Part shown: positions 16,686 to 25,270 of the stretch, in pieces
How the letters are laid out: each line of letters opens with the position of its first letter
Numbering within the stretch: the stretch's first letter is position 1
Source: Flavobacteriales bacterium UBA1986
GTDB taxonomy: Bacteria; Bacteroidota; Bacteroidia; Flavobacteriales_G; Salibacteraceae
Direction: 5' to 3'
Assembly (NCBI GenBank): GCA_002336245.1
Contig: DDDG01000029.1
Location: 105,827-169,826, forward strand
DNA length: 64,000 bases
Notes under the pieces: model-generated
What the model saw: only the letters and a program-made list of their open reading frames with translations
Told to the model about the DNA's origin: nothing
Database searches by the model: none
Translations under genes and position numbers: made by a program

Positions 16686-16815
16686 GTTCCCTTTTCTTCG
16701 ATTCAAATTGTTAAATGTGAGGAACGGTTATACGTTCTATCGATGTTCCAACCTAACTTGGGCCTTAAGTTCGCCTTTATCTCTAAAAGGTATCGGGTCG
16801 AACCATTGAATTTAG

Positions 16816-17355
16816 ATGAAACCGACGCTCTATTTTCTGCTAGCATTCTGCCTGATCATACCTGCTTGTAAGCAAGATCAACGTCCAGCTGCAAAAAAGC
16901 CGACCAAAGGGAGGGTCATTCTTCAGAACAAACCCGAGGGATATGTCGAGGAATCACTTGCCGCCAGTATTGGACCCAATCGTAAGTATAATTTGACGCT
17001 GAGTCGCTACTGCCTTATGGACCGAGGGTTTGAAGTGGTATTTCCACTAGAGAATGGCGACACAAGTGTGGTGAATTTTCGCGATTGGAAAGTGAGCTTT
17101 GAGCTGTTGGAAGGAGATCAGCTCATTGTGAAGGAAGAGTTTGACAAGTATGTCTTTAAGACGCACATTCCAAATGATGATGCACTCAATTTTTCGTTCA
17201 TATCAAAGGTTGACGTGGCAGGCTACAATGCACTAGAAGATCGAGTTCACATCAAATGCTTGCTCCTAAGCGTAAGGTCAAACACGGGCTATTATTTTGA
17301 TTTGCGCATAGGTCCAAATGGCATTGAGCGCATCGATAAGGTTGAGATCACCTAA
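16816..17355 (+). CDS. Small lipoprotein, unknown function
   Basis: 179 residues. Lipoprotein signal with hydrophobic residues 5-15 and lipobox IPA-C18, followed by KQDQRPAAKKPTKG. The mature domain is a beta-rich fold of about 140 residues (RGFEVVFPLENGDTSVVNFR, YYFDLRIGPNGIERIDKVEI). No family recognised. It stands alone between a short intergenic region with a GAACG/CGTTC inverted repeat (16722-16737) and a convergent LysR gene 55 bases away. Confidence 0.7.
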   Translation: MKPTLYFLLAFCLIIPACKQDQRPAAKKPTKGRVILQNKPEGYVEESLAASIGPNRKYNLTLSRYCLMDRGFEVVFPLENGDTSVVNFRDWKVSFELLEGDQLIVKEEFDKYVFKTHIPNDDALNFSFISKVDVAGYNALEDRVHIKCLLLSVRSNTGYYFDLRIGPNGIERIDKVEIT

Positions 17356-17410
17356 ACCAACTGACCCATTGAATTTCGCTCATCCGGAAACCTTATACTA
17401 AGCGAAGGGA

Positions 17411-18310
17411 TTAGAAGTATCGCTCTAAAATGCTCCCACGATGATCTTCAATGTATTGAAGTAAGGCAGTAGCCGATGGGCTCAGGCGTTTATTCTTTTG
17501 ATAAACTAGGTTCCAATTTGTTTTGATCGGCAAACCTTGAATGGGAAAGACGTGTAGACTTTTATTGGCCAATTCATTTTTTAGCCCAATAATCGGCATC
17601 ACCGAAAATCCAATTCCTGCAAGAACGGCTTGTTTCACCGCTTCATTGGAAACGAGCTCCATACGTTTATAACCTTCAATTTTTTGCTTGTTTAAAAAGC
17701 CCTCCATCGCTGCTCTTGTCGCTGAGCCTTCTTCTCGAAAGATGAGCGTGAGCTCTGGAAGAGTTTTCTTGTTGACCACTAAATCTTTGAATTCGGATTG
17801 CCCGACAAGAACGAGCTCATTTTCCAAGAGTTCAAGTGTCTTCACCTCTACATTCTTTGGAAGAACAGAAACCAGTGAAAAATCACTCTCGTTTGAATTC
17901 AAGCCTTCAATTACTTTCTGTTTGTTCGAAACATCGATTTTGATATCTACCTCGGGATGTTGAGACATAAACCCCTCAAGAAAGTATGGAATTACATACT
18001 TGGCTGTAGAGACGACTGAAATCTTTAACTCTCCTGTGAGCAAGCCCTTAAAGGCATTTGTTGTGAACCTTATTTCTTCGGCTTCATTCAGGACATTCTT
18101 GCTGAGTTCGGCGATCCGTTGGCCAAAATTTGTGATGTATAGTTGACGTCCAACTACTTCCGTAAGAGGAATTTCAAATTGATCTTGAAGTTTCTTCAGC
18201 TGAATTGAAACTGCGGGTTGACTTAGGTGAAGCTCTTCTGAAGCCCGCGTGACGCTTCTTAGTTCTACAATCTTGATGAAGACTTTTAGCTGATGGAGAG
18301 TGTAATTCAT
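17411..18310 (-). CDS. LysR-family transcriptional regulator
   Basis: 299 residues from the ATG at 18310 (MNYTLHQLKVF), the family's normal length; an upstream start would add 14 atypical residues and cover the promoter. Residues 1-60 are the winged helix-turn-helix (RSVTRASEELHLSQPAVSIQLKKLQ). Residues 88-295 are the periplasmic-binding-protein-like effector domain (GELKISVVSTAKYVIPYFLE, then LTLIFREEGSATRAAMEGFL). It regulates genes in response to a small ligand, usually including its divergent neighbour; here that is the 95-residue protein at 18399. A perfect TACATTTG lies 9 bases upstream, implying a very short leader. Confidence 0.92.
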   Translation of the reverse strand: MNYTLHQLKVFIKIVELRSVTRASEELHLSQPAVSIQLKKLQDQFEIPLTEVVGRQLYITNFGQRIAELSKNVLNEAEEIRFTTNAFKGLLTGELKISVVSTAKYVIPYFLEGFMSQHPEVDIKIDVSNKQKVIEGLNSNESDFSLVSVLPKNVEVKTLELLENELVLVGQSEFKDLVVNKKTLPELTLIFREEGSATRAAMEGFLNKQKIEGYKRMELVSNEAVKQAVLAGIGFSVMPIIGLKNELANKSLHVFPIQGLPIKTNWNLVYQKNKRLSPSATALLQYIEDHRGSILERYF

Positions 18311-18319
18311 AACTATTAG

Positions 18320-18327
18320 CAAATGTA
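18320..18327 (-). promoter_or_regulatory. Putative -7 element (TACATTTG) for the LysR gene
   Basis: Perfect TAnnTTTG on the minus strand in the AT-rich 88-base divergent spacer, only 9 bases before the ATG, so the transcript would be nearly leaderless. Confidence 0.45.
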
Positions 18328-18398
18328 TATCATAAAAAGAATAAATTATCACTTATTGATCTTTTGCCCCAGATTTGCATCAAACAAAAAACATCCTT

Positions 18399-18686
18399 AT
18401 GACACTTATTTCGGAAAATGTGGAAACACAGGTGCGCGATTCGCGATACGAGCAAGTAGAAGAACAGTCACAAGCTAGTTACGACATAAAAAAGTTTTTC
18501 GAAAGTTGTTTGAACCAAAAAAGCGGCAGAGATCTTTCCTGCATGAATTGGTTGGATGAGAATACCGTCGAAATCTCAGACCTTTCGCCTTACGTCATTC
18601 AGCAGCTTGTCCTTGCCTTGAAGGCTTCAACGGGAAAAAATGTTCACATCAAGAAGAAAACGGTAATTAGCATTTCAAATAACTAG
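18399..18686 (+). CDS. Hypothetical protein divergent from LysR regulator
   Basis: 95 residues from the ATG at 18399 (MTLISENVETQ); a TTG eight codons upstream is possible. Soluble, no signal peptide. The N-terminal 30 residues are polar; the rest (DIKKFFESCLNQKSGRDLS, then SPYVIQQLVLALKASTGKNV) looks like a compact alpha/beta fold with two cysteines. No family recognised. Its position, divergent from a LysR gene over 88 bases, suggests that it is the regulator's target. Confidence 0.6.
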   Translation: MTLISENVETQVRDSRYEQVEEQSQASYDIKKFFESCLNQKSGRDLSCMNWLDENTVEISDLSPYVIQQLVLALKASTGKNVHIKKKTVISISNN

Positions 18687-18796
18687 GAGCGCTCCGTTTG
18701 CCTTTATTGATGGTTTCTTGGTTAATTAAAATCAAGAGTTATTCTGGTTTATTTTCGTTGGAAAGTCATTTGTGCGATTCCACCTAAAGAACGAGC

Positions 18797-19276
18797 TTGA
18801 ACCAAGACTACCAAATTTCTCTTCAAACGGCCCTCGAAAAGAAGGCTGAGAATGCAATTTTCCTTGAAAAAGTCAAGAATTCTGAGCGTTTGGATGAAGA
18901 ATTTAAGCGACAGCATGACAATGCTTTCACGAGAATTGATTGTCTTGATTGTGCTAATTGTTGCAAAACAACCTCTCCAATTTTACTCCAAGATGACTTG
19001 GATCGACTCGCCTCTCATTTAAAATTGAGTACAGGTCAGTTCATTCAAAAATTCGTGGAGATGGATGAGGATGGAGACTTCGTTTTCAACCAAACGCCTT
19101 GTCCCTTTTTGGCCTCTGACAATAAATGCAAGGTATATTCTGTTCGTCCAGAAGCGTGCAGCGACTACCCTCACACCAACCGCAAAAATATGCGGGATGT
19201 TCTCGACATCGCTTTGGAGAATTCTCTGATTTGCCCAGCAGTGTCAGAAATATTGGACTCCATGAAGAAAGGCTAG
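18797..19276 (+). CDS. YkgJ-family cysteine-cluster protein
   Basis: 159 residues from a TTG start; no ATG is available before the conserved region. The family binds zinc or an iron-sulfur cluster through conserved cysteines. Here they are C49, C52, C55 and C56 (DCLDCANCCK), C102 (TPCPFL), C111 and C121 (RPEACSDYP), and a last one in LICPAV. All expected positions are present. Cytoplasmic, function of the family not established. The 3' end overlaps the convergent GIY-YIG gene by 33 bases. Confidence 0.87.
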   Translation: MNQDYQISLQTALEKKAENAIFLEKVKNSERLDEEFKRQHDNAFTRIDCLDCANCCKTTSPILLQDDLDRLASHLKLSTGQFIQKFVEMDEDGDFVFNQTPCPFLASDNKCKVYSVRPEACSDYPHTNRKNMRDVLDIALENSLICPAVSEILDSMKKG

Positions 19277-19504
19277 GGGCACTGTTTGGAGGGCATTGTC
19301 AGTCTTGAAGTATTTCTCACGAGCCCTAGCTTTCTCAGAAGAATCGAAAGATTCGGAGTGAATTATTTCCCAAGGAATGAATGCTTTTGTGGATTTGACC
19401 TTACCGGCGTTGTGCTGTTTGAGCCTTGCTAAAAGGTCTTCAGTCATACCTTTGTAGAGGCGATTGTATTCTTTGGAGTGCAATATGTAGATGAAATAGC
19501 TCAT
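19244..19504 (-). CDS. GIY-YIG nuclease-family protein
   Basis: 86 residues, a stand-alone GIY-YIG domain like the E. coli YhbQ group. The first motif is FIYIL and the second YKGMT (in place of YIG), then the conserved arginine in DLLARLKQHN and GKVKSTKAFIPWEII; the catalytic glutamate should be in EKARAREKYFK. Such small proteins may act in DNA or RNA processing, but roles are mostly unproven. The ATG sits 2 bases after the tRNA-Phe terminator on the same strand. The altered YIG motif is common in this group, as I recall. Confidence 0.85.
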   Translation of the reverse strand: MSYFIYILHSKEYNRLYKGMTEDLLARLKQHNAGKVKSTKAFIPWEIIHSESFDSSEKARAREKYFKTDNALQTVPLAFLHGVQYF

Positions 19505-19505
19505 A

Positions 19506-19540
19506 AAAAAGCCCTGAGACGCTATGTCTTCAGGGCTTTA
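19506..19540 (-). terminator. Rho-independent terminator after tRNA-Phe
   Basis: On the minus strand TAAAGCCCTGA and TCAGGGC form a stem (with inner GAC/GTC pairing) followed by a T-run TTTTTT just before the GIY-YIG ATG. It starts 5 bases past the tRNA 3' end. Confidence 0.85.
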
Positions 19541-19544
19541 CTTG

Positions 19545-19617
<73 letters not shown>

Positions 19618-19659
19618 TCCTAAGATTCGATTGGGTTTAACTCTTTCGAAATCGGGTGG

Positions 19660-19687
19660 CAAATCTAAAAATTTTCTCATTCCACAA
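19660..19687 (-). promoter_or_regulatory. Putative promoter of tRNA-Phe (TTG-N17-TAGATTTG)
   Basis: On the minus strand TTG (19687-19685), a 17-base spacer, then a perfect TAGATTTG (19667-19660), about 42 bases before the tRNA 5' end. Both parts match the Bacteroidota promoter. It also argues against the long upstream start of coaX, which would cover it. Confidence 0.6.
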
Positions 19688-19742
19688 TCTACTCGTGCTC
19701 AACTCATTCAAAGCCTTGTGGAATCTATACTTTTGGGACCTT

Positions 19743-20456
19743 GTGAAAAGACTTTGCATCGATGTAGGAAACAGTAGAACGAAGTTGGCGTCATTTTCTG
19801 GCGGCGAGTTGATCGATTCTTGGGCCATTGAGTCAATTGAGCCTGAATTAATCCGTTCTGAAATAGATTCAATTGGATGGGATACAGGGATCATAGCCTC
19901 GGTATCTACAGACCCAAAAGAAATAGTACAGGTTCAATTCGAAGACCGATTGCTTCCATTTTCGTTCGATTTGAAGTTACCTGTTGAGAATCATTATAAA
20001 TCTGCATCCTTAGGGCACGATAGATTTTGCAGCGCCGTGGGTGCCTGGGAACATTTTAATGGTACGAATACCCTCTGCATTGATTTGGGCAGTTGCATCA
20101 CCTTTGATTTAATTGTGAATCAAAATTTTGTTGGGGGAAAAATTTCACCTGGCTTGGAGATGCGACTTGCAGCCATGCACGCCTTTACGAAAAGACTTCC
20201 AAAATTGAATTGGACGGCTTCAGATGAGTTGGGAACGGACACTGAAAGTTCGATGCGAAGTGGGTCATTTTACGGAATTCTTCATGAACTAAACGGAACA
20301 ATTGATCGTTATAAAGCCTCTTATAAAAACCTATCTGTCGCGATTACTGGAGGAGATGCAATGAAATTTGCAGGAGACCTTAAAAATCCCATTTTTGCAG
20401 ACCCAAATTTGGTGCTTCTTGGAATGCACAACATCCTGATACACAATGAGCTTTAA
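19743..20456 (+). CDS. coaX: Type III pantothenate kinase
   Basis: First step of coenzyme A synthesis: pantothenate to 4'-phosphopantothenate. 237 residues from a GTG at 19743, which places the invariant phosphate loop DVGNSRTKL at residue 7 as in the family; a longer frame adds an implausible 29 residues. Other marks are GHDR at 91-94 (pantothenate binding), DLGS at 114-117 with the catalytic aspartate, GGKISPG at 131-137, and TGGDA near the end. The gene overlaps the next one by 11 bases and opens an envelope-biogenesis cluster seen widely in Bacteroidota. Confidence 0.95.
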   Translation: MKRLCIDVGNSRTKLASFSGGELIDSWAIESIEPELIRSEIDSIGWDTGIIASVSTDPKEIVQVQFEDRLLPFSFDLKLPVENHYKSASLGHDRFCSAVGAWEHFNGTNTLCIDLGSCITFDLIVNQNFVGGKISPGLEMRLAAMHAFTKRLPKLNWTASDELGTDTESSMRSGSFYGILHELNGTIDRYKASYKNLSVAITGGDAMKFAGDLKNPIFADPNLVLLGMHNILIHNEL

Positions 20457-21747
20457 GTGCTCTTTAGCATTCTTCTTTTTTCTGCTTGTTTCTAGCCTTC
20501 TCAACGCGCAGGTTTTAAACGTATCGCCATATTCGACTTATGGAATTGGAGATGTGAACACTAGAAATCTTGTAGCCTCCAGAGGAATGGGAGGTGTTCA
20601 AACAGCACTTTATCAATTCGACTACTTCAATCCAAAGAACCCAGCAGGTAATGCATTTTTAACGAAGCCTCTTTTTGATTTAGGCGTTCGCGCTCAAAGT
20701 GTTCGTTTGGCTGGCCCTTCAGGAAGTGCTTCAAGTGCTTACAACAACATCAATCACTTTGCGCTCGCCTTTCCATTTGCGAAACGCTTTGCCCTTACAG
20801 CCCTACTTTCTCCGCACACAACGCTGGGATATGAGCTTACACAAGAGCTCGAATTACCAAAGGCCGGAACTGTTGAAACAGTTTATAAAGGCATTGGTGG
20901 GTTGAATAGAGCCTCACTTGGGTTTTCAGCCCAAATCATTCAAGACACCCTCAATCAACTCAGCCTAGGTGCGAATTTTAGCTACTATTTTGGTTTCTTC
21001 GATCGAACAACTGAGTTGCGATTTATTGACCAACCGGGTTTTTTGAATTCGATCACAAGCGACAACATATCTACTAGGGGCATCAATGGGGAGTATGGAT
21101 TGGCTTATCGAAGAGGCTTAAAGTCTAACAACTTTCTTTCATTGGGGGCAAGCTTTGAGCCTCAGCGAAAACTTGCTTCCAAGAAAGTTTCATCAACCTT
21201 TATTTTCGTTGCGCCTGAATTCACCGGAAGCGCTTCTGATGTGGTGGACACCTTAATTGCTACTCCCGACACTGGTGATGTCGTTCAGCCAATGCACTAT
21301 AGTCTTGGTGCAAGCTTGAACTTAAATCGGAAATGGACTGTTGGAATAGAGTATGACTTTTGGGAGTGGAGCAAATTAGAAATACTGGGCAATAACCCTG
21401 CTTTGGCCAACTCTTTTTCTTTAGGTGTGGGCATTGAGTTTTGGCCTGATTACAGAGCAAGCAGCGACCTATTGAAATCTGGTCGATACCGCACCGGATT
21501 TCGGTATGGCCAATCACGGGTGATTTTGGATGATTTGAATCTCAATGAATTTGGCATAAGTTTTGGCTTTGCATTGCCATTGTTGAAGTCACGCTCATTT
21601 TCCTCTCTCAACGTTGCCCTTGAATACGGGCAGAGAGGTTCAGAGAAGAGAAATAGCTTTAGTGAGTCTTTTACAAGTGTAAATATTGGGGTGACTTTAA
21701 TGCCCAATCAGTTTGACAGATGGTTTTACAAAAGAAAGATAGAATGA
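20446..21747 (+). CDS. Outer-membrane beta-barrel protein, FadL/porin-like
   Basis: 433 residues with a signal peptide ending in LLNAQ at about 18-22. The mature start (VLNVSPYSTYGIGDVNTRNL) and the early GMGGVQTAL segment resemble FadL/OmpP1-type proteins, whose N-terminus plugs the barrel. Alternating amphipathic strands run to the C-terminus (SFTSVNIGVTLMPNQFDRWF). It would form a channel in the outer membrane; the substrate is unknown. It overlaps coaX by 11 bases and the TPR gene by 4 (ATGA). Confidence 0.82.
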   Translation: MSFKCSLAFFFFLLVSSLLNAQVLNVSPYSTYGIGDVNTRNLVASRGMGGVQTALYQFDYFNPKNPAGNAFLTKPLFDLGVRAQSVRLAGPSGSASSAYNNINHFALAFPFAKRFALTALLSPHTTLGYELTQELELPKAGTVETVYKGIGGLNRASLGFSAQIIQDTLNQLSLGANFSYYFGFFDRTTELRFIDQPGFLNSITSDNISTRGINGEYGLAYRRGLKSNNFLSLGASFEPQRKLASKKVSSTFIFVAPEFTGSASDVVDTLIATPDTGDVVQPMHYSLGASLNLNRKWTVGIEYDFWEWSKLEILGNNPALANSFSLGVGIEFWPDYRASSDLLKSGRYRTGFRYGQSRVILDDLNLNEFGISFGFALPLLKSRSFSSLNVALEYGQRGSEKRNSFSESFTSVNIGVTLMPNQFDRWFYKRKIE

Positions 21748-23081
21748 AAAATCTAGCGATGAAGACACTTAAACTAACCTTAAGTTTGAGCCTTGGACTA
21801 ATGTTTTTTGGAACCGTAAACGCACAGAAATATGGTGCTACTCCAGAAGATAGCCTAGAATGCATTAAGAATCTTTCAGTCTATTCAGGATTCTACAAAC
21901 ACAAGTCATATAAGGATGCGGTTGCTTCCTGGAAGAAAGCTTGTGAAATATGTCCAAAATCAAGTAAGAACCTCTATTTGCGCGGGGCAGGAATGTACAG
22001 GACATTTATGAATGAGAATAAAGCCAACCCAGAACGAGTCGAACAATTGTTTGATACATTGATGTGGATTTATGATCGGCGTATTGAACATTTTGGTCAA
22101 GAGGGTTATGTGTTGGGACGAAAGGGTAGCGACATGCTAAACCTCGGTGGTGATGATGATGTTGAGCCTGCATACGAAACTCTTTTGAAATCTTTCGAAC
22201 TTCAAGGAAGTAGAACAGAGCCTGGCGTATTGGTCACTCTTTACATGGCTCAATACAAGATGTACAAAGACGATAAGGTGAAGAAAGAAGATCTTTTGGA
22301 GCTGTATCCTAAGCTTATGGATGTTGTTGATGCCAACCGGTCTTCTAAAAAGCCCAAAACAGCTGAGCTCTATCTTAACGCAGAAGAAAACCTTGCTAAG
22401 ATGTTTGCTCCAGTGGCTGATTGCCCCGACTTAATTCAATTGTTCGAGCCAAAATTCAACGACGATTCTGAAAATCTTAAGCTGAATAAGAACATCATCA
22501 AATTGATGGATGCTAAGAATTGTGAGGATTCTGACCTATACATAAAGGTTGCTGTGAAATTAAATGAACAGGAACCTACCGCAAATTCTGCTTTTAGTAT
22601 TGGAAAATGGTATTTGAAAAAGGCGGAATACACCAATGCAATCCAGTATTTTGTTCAAGCAGCGGAACTTGGTGGTGACGATGTTAAGCTTAAAGAAGAC
22701 GCGTATTATCGTGCTGCTGCCTCAGCTTTGGGCGCTCGTGATTATCCTAAAGTTCGTGAGCTTTGCCGAAAACTATTGCAAGTGAATCCAAACAATGGAG
22801 AAGCTTACATTCTAATTGGAGACGCCTATTCGGGAGCTTCAAAAACATGTGGTGAAAACGAATGCGAAAAACGTGCTGGCTACTGGGCAGCATACGATCA
22901 ATATTTGAAAGCAAAGTCTGTTGATCCTAGCTTGGCGGAAAAAGTAGGAACCAAGCTTGGAGCTGTAAAAGCACAATTCCCTAAACAGGCGGATTGCTTT
23001 TTCTACGGAATTCAAGATGGCGCAGCTTACCAAGTTGGTTGTTGGATTGGAGAAAGTACAACGGTTCGAGTAAATGAATAA
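21744..23081 (+). CDS. Periplasmic tetratricopeptide-repeat protein
   Basis: 445 residues from the ATG overlapping the previous stop. Signal peptide 1-27 (LTLSLSLGLMFFGTVNA-QK). The rest is helical with TPR units: early (YKDAVASWKKACEICPKSSK), middle (PTANSAFSIGKWYLKKAEYT), and late (DYPKVRELCRKLLQVNPNNG and EAYILIGDAYSGASK). Several paired cysteines (CGENEC, QADCFFYG, VGCWIGE) fit an oxidising periplasm. Probably a scaffold for envelope assembly, given its neighbours; no specific partner is known to me. Confidence 0.85.
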   Translation: MKNLAMKTLKLTLSLSLGLMFFGTVNAQKYGATPEDSLECIKNLSVYSGFYKHKSYKDAVASWKKACEICPKSSKNLYLRGAGMYRTFMNENKANPERVEQLFDTLMWIYDRRIEHFGQEGYVLGRKGSDMLNLGGDDDVEPAYETLLKSFELQGSRTEPGVLVTLYMAQYKMYKDDKVKKEDLLELYPKLMDVVDANRSSKKPKTAELYLNAEENLAKMFAPVADCPDLIQLFEPKFNDDSENLKLNKNIIKLMDAKNCEDSDLYIKVAVKLNEQEPTANSAFSIGKWYLKKAEYTNAIQYFVQAAELGGDDVKLKEDAYYRAAASALGARDYPKVRELCRKLLQVNPNNGEAYILIGDAYSGASKTCGENECEKRAGYWAAYDQYLKAKSVDPSLAEKVGTKLGAVKAQFPKQADCFFYGIQDGAAYQVGCWIGESTTVRVNE

Positions 23082-23087
23082 GCTCTC

Positions 23088-23654
23088 TTGAAACACTCAA
23101 TAATTTTAATTAAAAGCATCATCATTTTAGCGGTGATGCTTTTTTCTTGCCAGAACGACAAGCAGACGATCCAGCAAGTAAGTGCTAGTGAAGAATTGCC
23201 TGGCGAAACTACATTTGAAGCAGATTTAATGTACAGTGACTCTGCGCGAGTTCAAATACGGATTATTGCACCAGAATTGAATAGGTTTCAAGGGGATGAG
23301 ATAAAAAGCATTTTTCCAAAAGGGATCGAATTGAGGGTATATGACAAGGAGGAGAAGATAGTCACTACCCTTACCGCAGAATATGGGGAGCATTATGAGA
23401 CTCAGAAGAAGTTGGATGTTAAGAACAACGTTGTGGTGGTAAACGGAGAAGGTGATACCTTGTACACCGAACACCTAATTTGGGATGAGGTGAATCACAC
23501 CATTGAATCGGATGAATACGTAAAGATTAGAACGGGAGAAGAAATCATCTACGGTGAGGGATTGGAAGCCAAGGAAGACTTTTCGAGTTACCGCATTAAA
23601 AAGATCAAAGGAACAATTGTAATAAAAGAAGAAAAGGATGAGCAAGTACAATAA
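23088..23654 (+). CDS. lptC: LPS export protein LptC
   Basis: 188 residues from a TTG; the first in-frame ATG would destroy the signal. Lipoprotein-type signal with hydrophobic residues 5-18 and lipobox MLFS-C21, unlike the uncleaved anchor of E. coli LptC but usual in Bacteroidota. The beta-jellyroll domain carries SARVQIRIIAPELNRF, GIELRVYDKEEKIVTTLTAE, AEYGEHYETQKKLDVKNNVV and GDTLYTEHLIWDE, the recurring LptC/LptA strand pattern. It links the LptBFG transporter to the periplasmic LptA bridge. It overlaps the next small gene by 17 bases. Confidence 0.9.
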   Translation: MKHSIILIKSIIILAVMLFSCQNDKQTIQQVSASEELPGETTFEADLMYSDSARVQIRIIAPELNRFQGDEIKSIFPKGIELRVYDKEEKIVTTLTAEYGEHYETQKKLDVKNNVVVVNGEGDTLYTEHLIWDEVNHTIESDEYVKIRTGEEIIYGEGLEAKEDFSSYRIKKIKGTIVIKEEKDEQVQ

Positions 23655-23850
23655 GTTCATGGAGCTGTTTTGGTTATTTGTAGCAGCAGCAACAGCTCTA
23701 TTTGCTGCTTACAAATGGTCGCAAGATCCAGCTGTTTTAAGTGAGAACACCTTCTTGTTTGTAATGCCCTTCGTAGCTGCAGGCCTATGGGCAATGCGTC
23801 GATTTGTTCGTAGACGTCAAGAAGGTCAAGAGTCAAAACCAGAAGAGTAG
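23638..23850 (+). CDS. Small inner-membrane protein with two helices
   Basis: 70 residues. Two hydrophobic helices (about 8-25, ELFWLFVAAATALFAAYKW, and 37-54, NTFLFVMPFVAAGLWAMRRF), followed by a basic RRFVRRRQ and an acidic tail, giving N-in/C-in topology by the positive-inside rule. No family recognised. It overlaps lptC by 17 bases and precedes the CNNM/CorC gene by 43. Co-expression with lptC suggests a role in LPS transport or envelope assembly, an inference from position only. Confidence 0.75.
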   Translation: MSKYNKFMELFWLFVAAATALFAAYKWSQDPAVLSENTFLFVMPFVAAGLWAMRRFVRRRQEGQESKPEE

Positions 23851-23893
23851 TACACATATTTCTTTTACCTACATTTGATAGGTAGGTCATCCT

Positions 23894-25165
23894 ATGGAAG
23901 CGCACCCGGTTCTATTCATCCTCTTCTCTCTGCTTTTTTCTGCTTTTTTTTCTGGGATGGAAATTGCCTTCGTCTCAGCAAACAAACTCAAGATTGAGCT
24001 AGACAAAAAAGCAGGACTCATCTCCGCTCGAATCATTTCCAGATTCAATGAGCAGCCCTCTATGTTCATCACAGCGATGTTGATTGGAAACAATGCAGCA
24101 TTGGTGATATATGGAATCTCGTTTGCTTTCCTATTTGAGCCATTGATCATTCAAGTTATTGGTCAGAATGAGATTTTGATGTTGCTCTCTCAAACCATCT
24201 TATCCACGGCGGTTATATTGGTGACTGCAGAATTTTTACCGAAGACACTCTTTCGGATGAACCCAAATGGAATCTTGGCGTTTTTTGCCGTTCCAACCTT
24301 GGTTCTGTACTTCATTTTTTACCCAATTGTTTTCCTCGTTAGTAGGTTGGCTAAAAGCCTCCTAAAGGGGATATTCCGTATAGAGATTAAGCCTTCAATC
24401 TTATCCTTTGGCCGAATTGATTTGGATGATTACGTAAAACGAGGGGCTGAAGGTGTTGAGCGCATGGAGGAGTTGGAGAATGAAGTTCAGATTTTCCATA
24501 ATGCACTCGATTTTGGTAAGACGAAAGCCAGAGAGTGTATGGTTCCTAGGACAGATGTAGTTGCAATTGAAGAAAATGAGGCGGTTGAAAAGCTGATTGA
24601 GTTGTTTGTGGAGACAGGCTTGTCAAAAGTTTTGGTCTACCGAGAGGATATGGACGCCATCATAGGTTATGTCCATTCTAACGAACTTCTAAAGCGTCCG
24701 AAAAAAATCAAAAGCATTCTGATTCCCGTACCATTAGTCCCAGAATCCATGATGGCTAAGGATGTTCTCACACTCCTCAACAAACAGCAAAAGAGCATAG
24801 CGCTTGTCTTGGATGAATACGGGGGAACCTCTGGAATCATCACAGTTGAGGATATTCTTGAGGAAATCGTTGGGGAAATTGAGGATGAACACGACAAAGA
24901 GGAGCAAATCATCAAGGAAGAGGCTGATGGATCAATGGTATTTTCGGCTAGGCTTGAAATTGATCATCTAAATGAGGATTTTGATTTAGGGCTCCCTGAA
25001 AGCGATGACTACAGTACACTTGCAGGGATGATATATCATTTTGAGCAGAGAATTCCCGAGGCTGGTGAGCAGATATTGATTACCGATTTACGTTTCGAAA
25101 TTATTGAAGCGGTCGATCAAAAAATCGTCTCGGTTCGACTCCTCAATGGGAGGGCTCACGACTAA
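23894..25165 (+). CDS. CNNM/CorC family membrane protein with CBS domains
   Basis: 423 residues. The N-terminal CNNM (DUF21) membrane domain has three to four helices (about 5-25, 55-80, 90-125, 130-155) with the conserved FFSGMEIAFVSANKLK. A CBS pair follows at about 205-330 (RECMVPRTDVVAIEENEAVE, KSIALVLDEYGGTSGIITVE). The CorC/HlyC C-terminal domain is at about 340-420 (LPESDDYSTLAGMIYHFEQ). Family members are linked to Mg2+/Co2+ efflux. GldE of flavobacterial gliding is a member, but gldE usually sits with ssb/gldD, so the position here favours a general CorC-type protein. Confidence 0.88.
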   Translation: MEAHPVLFILFSLLFSAFFSGMEIAFVSANKLKIELDKKAGLISARIISRFNEQPSMFITAMLIGNNAALVIYGISFAFLFEPLIIQVIGQNEILMLLSQTILSTAVILVTAEFLPKTLFRMNPNGILAFFAVPTLVLYFIFYPIVFLVSRLAKSLLKGIFRIEIKPSILSFGRIDLDDYVKRGAEGVERMEELENEVQIFHNALDFGKTKARECMVPRTDVVAIEENEAVEKLIELFVETGLSKVLVYREDMDAIIGYVHSNELLKRPKKIKSILIPVPLVPESMMAKDVLTLLNKQQKSIALVLDEYGGTSGIITVEDILEEIVGEIEDEHDKEEQIIKEEADGSMVFSARLEIDHLNEDFDLGLPESDDYSTLAGMIYHFEQRIPEAGEQILITDLRFEIIEAVDQKIVSVRLLNGRAHD

Positions 25166-25234
25166 GTTCAGGCTTGGTTTCTGGAGCCCAGAGAATCAAT
25201 CAATTATACTGCTTCGGCCGTCTGCATTTTTAAC

Positions 25235-25242
25235 TATTTTCG
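25235..25242 (+). promoter_or_regulatory. Putative -7 element (TATTTTCG) for the PpiD-like gene
   Basis: TAnnTTCG variant of the -7 consensus, 28 bases before the ATG in a 105-base spacer. Confidence 0.35.
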
Positions 25243-25270
25243 CAGACCAATTTCCAAAACTAAATCGCAG

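Noticed and set aside
19656..19742. N-terminal extension of coaX from 19656
   Set aside because: It covers the tRNA-Phe promoter, and the conserved DVGNS loop would be displaced by 29 residues.
23894..25165. Assignment as GldE
   Set aside because: GldE belongs to the same family, but the neighbours expected for it (ssb, gldD) are absent and the coaX-lptC-ppiD neighbourhood points to a general CorC-type protein.
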